Shown here one piece after another: positions 23,754 to 32,777 of a stretch of DNA of 64,000 nucleotides. Origin of the DNA: JAGWRI01 sp963728785 (GTDB lineage Bacteria > Gemmatimonadota > Gemmatimonadetes > Gemmatimonadales > Gemmatimonadaceae). Position 1 is the first letter of the stretch; the number at the start of each line of letters is the position of its first letter. The translations under genes and the position numbers were made by a program. The DNA is taken from contig CAVSKV010000004.1 in assembly GCA_963728785.1 (NCBI GenBank), forward strand, positions 744,001 through 808,000. Direction: 5' to 3'. Under the pieces are notes generated by a model, which saw only the letters and a program-made list of their open reading frames with translations, did not search any database and was not told the DNA's origin.

Positions 23754-25925
23754 CTACCTCGGGGACGCCATTGCCATTGCCGCCACGAGCCGGGCCAGCG
23801 ATCTCACATCCCGCAAATCGATCAGCTCGGCCGGCGAGTGACTATAGCGCAGCGGCCAGCCGATGGGCACATCCGGCACGCCGAAGCGGACGAATTCCGA
23901 GCCGTCGTTGCCGCCATTGGTGGTGCCGTATTGCAGCGGAATGTGGTTCGTCTGCGCGATGCGCGTCAGGCGCGCGAACTCGGCAGGGGGCGTGACGCTC
24001 GAATTGTCGAGCATTCGAGCTACCGCGCCGTCGCCGATTGGGGTGTCGGCGAAGCGCGACGTCTCGATTGGCGAGTCCGACGACACGAACGTGTCTACGG
24101 CGAGCACGCGCTGCACCGACACGCCGAACTCGGCTGCCAGCGCCGCGGCGCCTTCGAGGCCGATCTCCTCGCGCGTCGAGAAGGCGAAGATCACCTTGTG
24201 GTTCAGCTTCTTCGGGTCGATGCTGTGCATGGCGAACAGCAGCGACACGTCGCCGGCGCGGTCGTCGATCGATCGGGCCGTGAACCGCTCCTGGCCCAAT
24301 CGTGCCGCGCACTTGTAGCCGGTCACGGTCATACCCGATTTGACGCCGAGGGCGGCCGGATCCGGGCCGAACCAAGCGTACGCCGCCGGCGCGCCCCCGC
24401 GTCCCGCTCGGCCGCGCCCCCCGCGTCCGGCCGCTGCCGCACCGGGTTCATCCGGAATCTCGAATACGCCTCGCACCGCCGAGGCGCTGGTCGCCAGGCA
24501 GTCGCGATTCGACGAGGAGCCCTGCGCGTCGCCGTCGCGGTGGAGCAGCGCGGGCTGGCCGCTGAACAGCGTGCCGATGAACCCACCGCGCGCACGAAGC
24601 GCCACGCGGCCGTCGGGCTCGATGCCCTCGACGTCGAATCCGACCTCGTCCATGTGGGCCACGATGACCACGGTGTCGCGTTCCGGACCGGCGGCCACGT
24701 ACAGATTGCCCGCCGTGTCGGTGACCGCGAGCGGGCGGGCCCACGTCGGCAGCTCCGATTGAATCAGCTCTCGCACCGGCTGCTCATGTCCCGATACGGC
24801 GTACCGGTCGGTGAGTCGCGCCAGCAGGTCGGCGTACGGCGAGAGGCTGTCGCGGCGTTCGGGCCCCAACGGCAAGGTGGCTTTGGGGATCACCGGTACG
24901 TTGGGGGCGCGAACGCCGGCCACCTTGGCCGTCATCGCGAACAGATCGGGCAGCTGCGCGGCTCCGACGGCCTCGATCAGCGTGTTCGGGTCCCGCGACC
25001 GCAGTGAGAGTCCGCGGATCGAGCCGAGGTGGACGGCGGCAGGGAGCGCGAGCCGCATCGGTCCCGTGCTGAACGCCTCGCTGCTGTCCGGCGTCCAAGT
25101 GGGCTCCGCGCCGACGATCCAAACCGAGTCCACCGCCGGCGTGCGGGCGATGACGCCGATGAGTCCGGCGTAGCTGAACGCGCTCTGCGCCGAGATCACG
25201 AACACCGTGGTGCCCACCGCGGGCGTGCTGCGCGCGGCAGCCGCCACGGCGGCACATCCGGCGCGCGACGCGGCCTCGGGGCCCACGGCGTAGTCGCCGA
25301 CGCGCCATGGCACGAGGTCGCGGAACACGGGATCGAGCAGCTGGATGCCCATTCGCGCGACGTCGGCGCGGCTGCGGGCACCGACGTCGAGCCAGAGATC
25401 GTCGATCGTCGTCGGGCCGTCGTGCGGAGTGCGGCCGCGCCAGAGGTGCGTGCTCCGCACGCCGAATACGCCGGGCACCATCTGCACCTCACCGGGCGCA
25501 GCTCGGTCGGCGGTCATGATCAGAATGCGCTGGCCTTCATTGAACTGATCCCAGAGCTGGCGGCGCGGGCCGTTCCCGTCCATCTGCACGCGCAGGTAGC
25601 CGTCGTCGCGGATCTCGCTCACCACGTAGGCGGGGGCGTCGAGGCCGCACGCGACGATGCGCACCGGCGATCCGTTCCCGCTGGTCATCACGAGGTCGCC
25701 CAGGGCATCGCGCGTCCATCCAGGTTGGGCCGCCTGGATGCGGTCGGTGGCGAAGCGCTCGTGGCCGGGGGCTACGGGAAGACGGATCCAGGCCTGCACG
25801 GCCGGAATCAACGCCTGGCCTGCCTCCAACTGCGCACTGCCGCCCGCCGCCTGCCCGCGCGCGGTGGGCGCGAGCGCCACCAGCGCCGCGATCGCCGGTA
25901 CCAAGCTTCTATTGCCCCAACGCAT
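23754..25925 (-). CDS. Secreted M42-type metallopeptidase with degenerate N-terminal duplicate
   Basis: The product has 723 residues. GAGGAG lies seven bases before this ATG, inside the end of purN. A signal peptide covers residues 1-24 (AIAALVALAPTARG). The C-terminal half (about 365-720) has the full M42 di-metal set: His424 and Asp426 in AHMDEVG, Asp554/555 in SIDDRAG, Glu586/587 in REEIGLEGA, Asp611 in AVDTF and a late His in RYSHSPAEL. The N-terminal half (about 40-340) has the same layout, but the metal sites are lost: ACGLDAP replaces AHMDEVG and AQSAFSYAG stands where EEIGL is expected. The family acts as aminopeptidase or endoglucanase-annotated peptidase. A Gly/Arg-rich insert lies at about 496-515. 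Confidence 0.78.
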   Translation of the reverse strand: MRWGNRSLVPAIAALVALAPTARGQAAGGSAQLEAGQALIPAVQAWIRLPVAPGHERFATDRIQAAQPGWTRDALGDLVMTSGNGSPVRIVACGLDAPAYVVSEIRDDGYLRVQMDGNGPRRQLWDQFNEGQRILIMTADRAAPGEVQMVPGVFGVRSTHLWRGRTPHDGPTTIDDLWLDVGARSRADVARMGIQLLDPVFRDLVPWRVGDYAVGPEAASRAGCAAVAAAARSTPAVGTTVFVISAQSAFSYAGLIGVIARTPAVDSVWIVGAEPTWTPDSSEAFSTGPMRLALPAAVHLGSIRGLSLRSRDPNTLIEAVGAAQLPDLFAMTAKVAGVRAPNVPVIPKATLPLGPERRDSLSPYADLLARLTDRYAVSGHEQPVRELIQSELPTWARPLAVTDTAGNLYVAAGPERDTVVIVAHMDEVGFDVEGIEPDGRVALRARGGFIGTLFSGQPALLHRDGDAQGSSSNRDCLATSASAVRGVFEIPDEPGAAAAGRGGRGRAGRGGAPAAYAWFGPDPAALGVKSGMTVTGYKCAARLGQERFTARSIDDRAGDVSLLFAMHSIDPKKLNHKVIFAFSTREEIGLEGAAALAAEFGVSVQRVLAVDTFVSSDSPIETSRFADTPIGDGAVARMLDNSSVTPPAEFARLTRIAQTNHIPLQYGTTNGGNDGSEFVRFGVPDVPIGWPLRYSHSPAELIDLRDVRSLARLVAAMAMASPR

Positions 25926-26595
25926 CATCGATCTCCTCGGCAAGTTGCCGGTCGTCCGGATCGGCGTTTCGGTACCCCGCGGCGCGACCCGTGCGGGGCG
26001 GTTCCCCGGGCCGGATCACTCCGGCGGCGAGCGCCTGCACGACGCGCGGATAGAGCGCGTGTTCCACGCGCAGCACCCGCGCGGCGAGCGTATGGGCGGT
26101 GTCGTCCGGCCGCACGGGAATCGGCCACTGCGCGATCACGTCCCCATGGTCGAACCGTTCGTCCACGAAGTGCACGCTGGGTCCGCTCTCGGCGGCGCCG
26201 GCCGCGATCACCGCTTCGTGCACGTGGCGGCCGTACATGCCGGGACCGCCGAACGCCGGGAGCAGCGCCGGGTGTACGTTGACGATGTGACCTGCGTAGG
26301 CACGCACCACTTCCTGCGGCACGAGGCGAAGGTATCCTGCGAGTACCACGTAGTCCACCCGCGCGTCGGCCAGCAGGTCACCCAGCGGTGTTCCCTCAGC
26401 GTGGGCGCCGGTGCGGATGACGGCCGTAGCGATGCCGCGCGCGCGCGCACGGTCGAGTGCGGGCGCGGTGGGGCGATCGGAGGCGACCAGTACGACGTCC
26501 CAGGCGCGGCGGTCGCCGAGCGCGTCGAAATGGTCGAAAATGGCCTGGAGGTTCGATCCGCCGCCCGAGGCAAGTACCGCGATTCGCGCTCTCAC
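25909..26595 (-). CDS. purN: Phosphoribosylglycinamide formyltransferase
   Basis: The product has 228 residues. It transfers the formyl group from 10-formyl-THF to GAR in purine synthesis. The start is GTG, sharing four bases (GTGA) with the upstream gmhB-like gene. Typical features are IAVLASGGGSNLQAIFDH at the N-terminus, LAGYLRLVP, the catalytic HPALLPAFGG with NVHP, and VHFVDERFDHGDVIAQ. The last 30 residues (PRTGRAAGYRNADPDDRQLA) extend slightly beyond the usual end. The following peptidase gene starts inside this gene. Pathway partner purH is two genes downstream. Confidence 0.93.
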   Translation of the reverse strand: MRARIAVLASGGGSNLQAIFDHFDALGDRRAWDVVLVASDRPTAPALDRARARGIATAVIRTGAHAEGTPLGDLLADARVDYVVLAGYLRLVPQEVVRAYAGHIVNVHPALLPAFGGPGMYGRHVHEAVIAAGAAESGPSVHFVDERFDHGDVIAQWPIPVRPDDTAHTLAARVLRVEHALYPRVVQALAAGVIRPGEPPRTGRAAGYRNADPDDRQLAEEIDDALGQ

Positions 26596-27143
26596 GCGCC
26601 GAGTGCGAGGAAGCGGGTCACCGCGTCGTCGAGCGTGGCGACGATGGCCTCCGGTTCGGTCGCTGCCGCGAGATCCGCGGCGGGCGTCTCGTCGTTGGGC
26701 ACGAGCAGGGCGAGGCCGCCCAACGTGAGCCCGGGCTGGATGTCGCGAAACCGGTCGCCGGCGAACAGCGACCGGGTGACGGCGAGGTCGTGGTCCACGG
26801 CCGCTTCCTCGAACAGCAGGGTGCCGGGCTTGCGGCAGGCGCAGGGTCCGGAGAATTCCGGGTGGTGCGGGCACACGTACGCGTCGTCGATGTGGGCCCC
26901 TTGGGCTTCGAGCAGCTCCTGCATCCGCGCGTTGACGCGTTCGTAGTCGGCCATCGTGAAGAAGCCGCGCGCGATGCCCGACTGGTTGGTCACCACGATC
27001 ACCGGCACGCCGGCCTCGTTGAGCCGCTGGAGGGCGCGGCCGGCGCCGGGAATGAGCAGCACGTCGGCCGGGCTGTCGGTGAAATGGAAGTCGTGGATGA
27101 TAGTGCCGTCCCGATCGAGGAACGCCGCGCGCCGCCCGCTCAT
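26592..27143 (-). CDS. gmhB: HAD-family histidinol-phosphatase/GmhB-like phosphatase
   Basis: The product has 183 residues. HAD motif I is FLDRDGT with Asp10 and Asp12, motif II is VVTNQSG, and motif III uses Lys in CRKP with GDRF after it. The zinc loop CPHHPEFSGPCACRKP has Cys-x-His-x(7)-Cys-x-Cys, typical of D,D-heptose 1,7-bisphosphate 7-phosphatase and of the histidinol-phosphatase half of HisB. GmhB works in LPS heptose synthesis, but no other heptose genes are here, so the true substrate may differ. ATGA and GTGA overlaps with selA and purN place it in the middle of a coupled run. Confidence 0.82.
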   Translation of the reverse strand: MSGRRAAFLDRDGTIIHDFHFTDSPADVLLIPGAGRALQRLNEAGVPVIVVTNQSGIARGFFTMADYERVNARMQELLEAQGAHIDDAYVCPHHPEFSGPCACRKPGTLLFEEAAVDHDLAVTRSLFAGDRFRDIQPGLTLGGLALLVPNDETPAADLAAATEPEAIVATLDDAVTRFLALGA

Positions 27144-28495
27144 GCGTCGAGCGCCCGCGAAAGCGCGCCAATGAGCGCCCGGTCGTCGCGCTCGGGCACG
27201 CTGCGGAGATCGAGGAGCAGCCGGTCGTCGCGAATGCGTCCCACGACGGCGGGCTCCCCCGCGCGCAGCCGGGCGTCGAGCACCGCCGCGTTGCCGCCGA
27301 GCGACAGGGCCACCGACGGGATGGCCACAGTGGGGAAGGCGCCGCCACCGATCGGGGCCTGGGTGGCCACGGTGCAGACATCCGCCCCCGGAGGCAGCGC
27401 GGCGCGAATGACCGCGGCGCGTGCGCGGAGCACGTCCACCGTGGTGCCGAGCATCCGCAGCACGGGGATCTCGCGGAAGGCGCGGTCCGGCTCGCGATAC
27501 ACAGCCAGGGTGGCTTCGAGCGCCGCGAGCGTGAGCTTGTCAACGCGGAGGGCGCGGGTGAGCGGGTTGTCGCGGATCCGCGCGATGTCGGCGGCGGCGC
27601 CCAGGAGAATGCCGGCCTGGGGTCCGCCGAGCAGCTTGTCGCCGCTCATCGTGACCAGGCGGGCGCCGGCGCGCACGGCGTCGCCCGCCGTGGGTTCGCC
27701 GGTAAGGCCGATCCGATCGAGGCCCACGAAAAGGCCGCTCCCCAGATCGTGGATTACCGGAATGCCTCGCGGCTCGGCGATCCGCGCGAGGTCGCGTACC
27801 GCCACGTCGGACACGAATCCGTCCATGGCGAAGTTGCTGCGGTGCACCTTGACGATGGCGGCGATGTTCGGCCCCATGGCGCCTTCGTAGTCGGCGAGAT
27901 GCGTACGGTTGGTGGTCCCCACCTCGACCAGACGGGCGCCGCTCTTGGCCATGATGTCTGGCACGCGGAAGTTGCCGCCGATCTCCACCAGTTCACCGCG
28001 CGACACGAGGACGTCACGTCCGTCGGCCACGGTGTTGAGCGCCAGCAGGAGCGCGGCGGCGCCGTTGTTGACCACGACGGCATCCTCCGCTCCGGTCAGC
28101 TCGCGCAGCAGCCCCACGCAGTGCACGTAGCGCGATCCACGGCTTCCGGTGTCGAGGTCATATTCGAGATTGCTGAAATCGCCGGCCACAGCATACATGG
28201 CCTGGATCGCGGCATCGGCCAGCGGGGCGCGCCCGAGGTTGGTATGGAGCACGACGCCGGTGGCATTGAGCACCGGCCGCAGCGACGGGCGCCTGGCCAC
28301 GCTCACCGCTGCCGCGACGCGCGCCACCCATTCACCATCGGTGGCCGGCGCCGCCTCGCCGCGCCGCACTTCGTCGAGCACGTCCCGCACGGCGTTCACC
28401 ACGAGGTTGCGGGGGTTCGCCTCGGCGAGCGCGCGCAGTTCGGTGAGCTCGAGCAGCGCACCGACGCTCGGGATGCCGCGGCGGGGATCGCTCAC
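27140..28495 (-). CDS. selA: L-seryl-tRNA(Sec) selenium transferase
   Basis: The product has 451 residues. It is the PLP enzyme that converts Ser-tRNA(Sec) to Sec-tRNA(Sec). Diagnostic parts are the N-terminal domain with RALAEANPRNLVVNAVRDVL, then LNATGVVLHTNLGRAPL, YDLDTGSRGSRY, VNNGAAALLLAL and the PLP-lysine region TMSGDKLLGGPQAG. Length and motifs are complete. The gene overlaps both neighbours by ATGA. selB, selD, selC and any selenoprotein are not visible in the window, so the rest of the pathway must lie elsewhere. If they are absent, the gene would be a relict. Confidence 0.93.
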   Translation of the reverse strand: MSDPRRGIPSVGALLELTELRALAEANPRNLVVNAVRDVLDEVRRGEAAPATDGEWVARVAAAVSVARRPSLRPVLNATGVVLHTNLGRAPLADAAIQAMYAVAGDFSNLEYDLDTGSRGSRYVHCVGLLRELTGAEDAVVVNNGAAALLLALNTVADGRDVLVSRGELVEIGGNFRVPDIMAKSGARLVEVGTTNRTHLADYEGAMGPNIAAIVKVHRSNFAMDGFVSDVAVRDLARIAEPRGIPVIHDLGSGLFVGLDRIGLTGEPTAGDAVRAGARLVTMSGDKLLGGPQAGILLGAAADIARIRDNPLTRALRVDKLTLAALEATLAVYREPDRAFREIPVLRMLGTTVDVLRARAAVIRAALPPGADVCTVATQAPIGGGAFPTVAIPSVALSLGGNAAVLDARLRAGEPAVVGRIRDDRLLLDLRSVPERDDRALIGALSRALDA

Positions 28496-29826
28496 GGCCC
28501 CCCGCCCCCGCCTCCGCCTCCGCCGCGCTTGGCCGCCGCCTTTCCACCGGTGGTATCGGGCTTGGTCTTGACCGTGGAGTCAGGCTTGACGCCACCTTTG
28601 GCGGTGTCCGGCTTCACGATTACCTTGGCCGTATCGACCTTGGGCGTGGCGAAGACCCGTGTGGACGTCGCCTTGTAGCCAAGCAGATTGACGAGGTCCG
28701 TGGCAGTCACGCGGTACTGCGTGAGCGGCTTCACGTGGGAGCCGAGCGCGAGGTCGATGATCAGCACCGTGGCGGGGGCCGGCCTGGATGGTTTCGGCGC
28801 CTCGGGCCCCGCCTTGCGCGGCGCCGGGGCCGGCTTCGGCGCCGCACGTTTCAGGGTGTCGCGCAGTGCGGCGAGGGAATCGGCGCGGTGTGCGGAATCG
28901 GCGCGGGCCAGGGCACGCGCGGTGTCGTACTGGGCGAGCGTGCGCACGGCGAGCGCCGTGAGGTGCGCCGAGTCGGCGCTCATGATCCGGAATTGGGCGG
29001 TGTCCAGGGGCGCGGCGGGGGCGAGCGGGTGGTCGACCGTCACGCGCAGGGTGACGCTGTCGTCGGCGGCGACGGTCGTGATGCGCGGGCCCACGGTGTC
29101 GCGTTTGGCGGCGAGCAGCTCGAGCATGGGCTGCGTGGTCGTTATCACGACGCGCGTGCTGTCCCAGATCTCGCCGACGTCTCGGCTCAGATTCTTGTTG
29201 GCGTCCACGTAGCCGGTCACGGTGTACGTGCCGGCCCCGAACGGGCCGAGTTGGAATTCGCCGGTGCTGTCGGCGGTGGTGATGTACCGGATGGTGTCGG
29301 GGTGCTGGCCGGGCTTGACGACGGTCTTGGCCGCCGCGCTGTCGGGATCCAGAATCGCCTCGACGACGGCGTTGGCCGCCAAGCGTCCGGTGGACCAGTC
29401 GAAGACGCGTCCGACGACGCCGAGGTTGGGCAGGGTGGGGCCGGTGCTGAACACCGTGGTGTACGGCGTCCGCAGAATGTTGCCGCTCAGGTCGGCGAGA
29501 CCCGGGAGGAGGGTGATGCGGTAGGCCGTGTTCGGGCGCCAGTCGTAGCGCGGCCGGACGTCGATGCGCTCGCGGTGCCAGTCAACGCGCGGTTCGCCGT
29601 CGCGGGGCGAGATCAGGAACAAGCCGGTGAGGTCCTGCTTGGGCCCGGAGCGGTCGCTCACGACCCGGTCGAACCGGAAGTCCGCGGCCTTGCCGTGGAA
29701 GCCAACGGCATTCGTGTCGGGGGTGACGCCGACGATCTTGGGCGGCGTGTGAATTTCGGGGCCGCCGGGGACGGGGCCCATGTTGGCGCAGCCGATGAGG
29801 ACGACGAAGGCGATCAGCTTCCGCAT
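28492..29826 (-). CDS. Lipoprotein with N-terminal bacterial Ig-like (Big_5) domain
   Basis: The product has 444 residues. The start ATG at 29826 overlaps the end of valS by 13 bases. A short signal with lipobox LIGC (MRKLIAFVVLIGCANMG) indicates a lipoprotein. Residues about 24-130 match the SbsA/Big_5 Ig-like domain: PPKIVGVTPDTNAVGF, PNTAYRITLLPGLADLSGN, then PYTTVFSTG. A second beta domain (SMDRV-like transthyretin type) with STGEFQLGPFGAGTYTVTGY follows. The C-terminus is Pro/Lys/Asp-rich and ends in nine Gly and Pro. It probably binds the outer envelope. Function unknown; its place inside an aminoacyl-tRNA synthetase operon is odd. Confidence 0.72.
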   Translation of the reverse strand: MRKLIAFVVLIGCANMGPVPGGPEIHTPPKIVGVTPDTNAVGFHGKAADFRFDRVVSDRSGPKQDLTGLFLISPRDGEPRVDWHRERIDVRPRYDWRPNTAYRITLLPGLADLSGNILRTPYTTVFSTGPTLPNLGVVGRVFDWSTGRLAANAVVEAILDPDSAAAKTVVKPGQHPDTIRYITTADSTGEFQLGPFGAGTYTVTGYVDANKNLSRDVGEIWDSTRVVITTTQPMLELLAAKRDTVGPRITTVAADDSVTLRVTVDHPLAPAAPLDTAQFRIMSADSAHLTALAVRTLAQYDTARALARADSAHRADSLAALRDTLKRAAPKPAPAPRKAGPEAPKPSRPAPATVLIIDLALGSHVKPLTQYRVTATDLVNLLGYKATSTRVFATPKVDTAKVIVKPDTAKGGVKPDSTVKTKPDTTGGKAAAKRGGGGGGGGGP

Positions 29827-32606
29827 AGCGTCTCGACCTTCCGTCGGAGCTGATCGCGCCGCGCGGTCCACTCACCAAGCTTGTCGCGTTCGCTCTGCAC
29901 GACGGCGGGCGGCGCCTTGGCGGTGAACTTCTCGTTGTCGAGCCGCCCTTGTAGAGCGACGATCTGCCCGTCGAGCGCGGCCAGGTCGGCCGTGAGGCGC
30001 GCGCATTCCTTGGCGACGTCGATCAGGCCGGCCAGCGGCACGCTGATCTCCGACCCATCGCGTAGGAGCATCACCGACGCCGCACCCGCCGGAGGCGCGC
30101 TGGCCATGGAAAGCGACACTCGGGCCAGCCGCTCGATGGTGGCCGTCTCGTCGGCAAACACGCGCGCCGCGCCGCCGGCCTTGGCGGGGATGATCGCGGC
30201 CGCGATCGTCTTGCCGGGGGCAATGGCGTACTCCGCCCGCACCTGCCTCAGGGCGTTCACGGCCTCCCGCACCAGTTCGAACTCCACCCCGCCGGCGCCG
30301 CCCGATCCCGCTGCCGCCGGCCATGCCGCGCGCATCAGCAGCGCGCCTTCCGGGCGGGACGGCAGTCGCTGCCATATTGATTCCGTAATGAACGGAACGA
30401 TCGGGTGGAGCAGACGAAGGGCCACGTCGAACGCATGGACGAGCACCGCCCGCGCCACCTCGCCGTCGGGGCCTCCGGCGGAGAGCCGTCCCTTGATCGC
30501 CTCGACGTACCAGTCGGCGAGTTCACTCCACACGAACCGCCGCGCCGTCTCCGCGTACTCGTTGAGGCGCATGCCTTGGGCGCGCTGCACGGGCCGCCAG
30601 GCCATGCCGTCGGGGCCCGCACACGGTTCGGTGGGGCGGAGCGGCCCCAAGGCGGCATCGCACTCGGCGACCGCGGCGTCGAGACGCGCCAGGATCCATG
30701 CGTCGGCGCGGGTGAGCCGGCTGGCTGCGATCGACTCGAGCGTGGGTACGGGGGCGTGCCCCGCGTTTGACAGCAGGAAACGCGCGATGTTCCACAGCTT
30801 GGTGGCGAAGTTGCGCCCGGTGGCGAACGATTTCTCCAGGTCATTGGGATCGAGGATGACGTCGGCGCCGAGCCCCATGCCGGAGATCAAGGTCCACCGC
30901 AGGGCATCGGCGCCATACAGCCGGATCACGTCCAGCGGGTCGATGCCGTTGCCGAGCGACTTGGACATCTTCAGGTGGTTCGTGTCGCGCACCGTGCCGT
31001 GCAGCAGCACCGTGTGGAACGGCGCCCGCCCCTCGAACTGGTAGCCGGCCATGATCATGCGGGCCACCCAGAAGAACAGGATCTCGGGAGCTGTGACGAG
31101 CACGTCGGTGGGGTAGAACGCCCCGAGGTCCGCGGCCCGTTGGTCCGGCCAGCCGAGGGTGGAGAGCGGCCAAAGCCACGACGAGAACCAGGTGTCGAGC
31201 ACGTCCTCGTCCTGGCGCACCGGACCGCCGCAGTTCGGACACTCCGCGATGAGGTCGCGCCGCGCGAATACGTTGGGCGGGTCGCAATCGTCGCAGTACC
31301 ACACGGGCACGCGGTGGCCCCACCACAACTGCCGTGAGATGTTCCAGTCGCGGATGTTCTCCAGCCAATTCACGTACACCGCCTCCCACCGTTCGGGCAG
31401 GATGCGGATGGCGCCCGTGCGCACGGCCTCGAGCGCCGGTTTGGCGAGCGGGGCCATCTTCACGAACCACTGATCGGAGAGGCGCGGTTCCACCGCCGTG
31501 TCGCAGCGGTAGCAGTGGCGCACGTTGTGGGCGTGCGGCTCCGTCTTCACGAGAGCACCGGACGTCTTCAGCGCCTCGACGATCTTGTCGCGCGCCTCGA
31601 ACCGGTCGAGCCCGGCAAGCCACGGAGGCACGCGCCCGTCGGCGTCGGCCACTTCCTGCATGTGCGCCGCCTCGTCGATCACCACCGGCATCGCCAGTCC
31701 GTGGCGCCGGCCCACCTCGAAGTCGTTGGCGTCGTGGGCCGGCGTGATCTTCACCACGCCGGTGCCGAACGCGGGGTCGGCATACTCGTCGGCGATCACG
31801 GGAATGTCGCGGTCCACCACCGGCAGCCGCACCGACTTGCCCACGAGGTCGCGATACCGGTCGTCGGCGGGGTTCACCGCCACCGCCACGTCGCCGAGCA
31901 TCGTCTCGGGGCGCGTCGTGGCCACGACCACGGTGCGGGTCGGGTTACCGCTCACCGGGTACGCCACGTGATACAGCGTGCCTGTCTCCTCCTGGAACTC
32001 CGCCTCCTCGTCGCTGAGCGAGGTGAGGCAGCGCGGGCACCAGTGGATGACGCGGTGGCCGCGGTAGACGAGGCCATCCTCGAACAGCCGCACGAACGCT
32101 TCGCGTACGCCGCGCGATAGTTCGGGGCTGAACGTGTAGGCGGTGCGCGACCAGTCGGCGGAGCAACCCAGCGCCGCCAACTGCTCGAGGATCGTGCCGC
32201 CGGTCTGGGCCACGAACGTTTCGGTGCGCGCGATGAACGCCTCGCGGCCCAGGTCGAAGCGCGTCTTGCCCTCAGCGGCGAGCTGCTTCTCGATGACGTT
32301 CTGCGTGGCGATGCCGGCATGGTCGGTGCCCGGCACCCACAGGGCCTCGGTGCCGGCCTGCATGCGGGCCCACCGGACGATCACATCCTGCACCGTGTTG
32401 TTGAGCCCGTGCCCAACGTGCAGCACCGCGGTGACGTTCGGCGGCGGCATGACGAGCGTGAACGGCTCCCGGTCGCCGCCGGCGCGCCGGGAGGCCGCCG
32501 CGTGGGCGCCGAATGCACCGGCGTCGCGCCAGCGGCGGTAGATCTCGGCCTCCGTGGCGGCGGGATCGTAGCGTTCAGGCAGTTCGGTGGTGGTCGGGCT
32601 AGCCAT
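29814..32606 (-). CDS. valS: Valine-tRNA ligase
   Basis: The product has 930 residues. It charges tRNA(Val). Class I motifs: PPPNVTAVLHVGHGLNN (HIGH region as HVGH) near residue 55 and KMSKSLGNG (KMSKS) near 560. The editing domain carries TTRPETMLGD and DANDFEVGRRHG. The C-terminal coiled coil LTADLAALDGQIVALQGRL ends in METLCGS-like sequence. Length is normal for a bacterial ValRS. No T-box core (AGGGTGGNACCGCG) is visible in the 171-base leader. First gene of the minus-strand run that ends with purH. Confidence 0.97.
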   Translation of the reverse strand: MASPTTTELPERYDPAATEAEIYRRWRDAGAFGAHAAASRRAGGDREPFTLVMPPPNVTAVLHVGHGLNNTVQDVIVRWARMQAGTEALWVPGTDHAGIATQNVIEKQLAAEGKTRFDLGREAFIARTETFVAQTGGTILEQLAALGCSADWSRTAYTFSPELSRGVREAFVRLFEDGLVYRGHRVIHWCPRCLTSLSDEEAEFQEETGTLYHVAYPVSGNPTRTVVVATTRPETMLGDVAVAVNPADDRYRDLVGKSVRLPVVDRDIPVIADEYADPAFGTGVVKITPAHDANDFEVGRRHGLAMPVVIDEAAHMQEVADADGRVPPWLAGLDRFEARDKIVEALKTSGALVKTEPHAHNVRHCYRCDTAVEPRLSDQWFVKMAPLAKPALEAVRTGAIRILPERWEAVYVNWLENIRDWNISRQLWWGHRVPVWYCDDCDPPNVFARRDLIAECPNCGGPVRQDEDVLDTWFSSWLWPLSTLGWPDQRAADLGAFYPTDVLVTAPEILFFWVARMIMAGYQFEGRAPFHTVLLHGTVRDTNHLKMSKSLGNGIDPLDVIRLYGADALRWTLISGMGLGADVILDPNDLEKSFATGRNFATKLWNIARFLLSNAGHAPVPTLESIAASRLTRADAWILARLDAAVAECDAALGPLRPTEPCAGPDGMAWRPVQRAQGMRLNEYAETARRFVWSELADWYVEAIKGRLSAGGPDGEVARAVLVHAFDVALRLLHPIVPFITESIWQRLPSRPEGALLMRAAWPAAAGSGGAGGVEFELVREAVNALRQVRAEYAIAPGKTIAAAIIPAKAGGAARVFADETATIERLARVSLSMASAPPAGAASVMLLRDGSEISVPLAGLIDVAKECARLTADLAALDGQIVALQGRLDNEKFTAKAPPAVVQSERDKLGEWTARRDQLRRKVETLCGS

Positions 32607-32777
32607 CAGGTCGGGTCACGGAAGTGAGCGCGGGGAACCCGAAAGCTAACGCTCCGCGGGAACGGCATGAAGAGCCAGTGCCGGGCGGGACCGGGCGAGA
32701 GATCGCGGTGCGTCGCGAGCGTCGCGCCGGTCAGGCATCAAGAGCCGCGGCGCTGTTCTCGCTGCCGGCGTGCCATG

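Noticed and set aside
27140..28495. Selenoprotein or SECIS element near selA
   Set aside because: No UGA-interrupted frame with a downstream hairpin was seen; neighbouring genes are continuous.
32607..32777. T-box riboswitch upstream of valS
   Set aside because: The specificity loop and the conserved AGGGTGGNACCGCG core are not visible in the leader.
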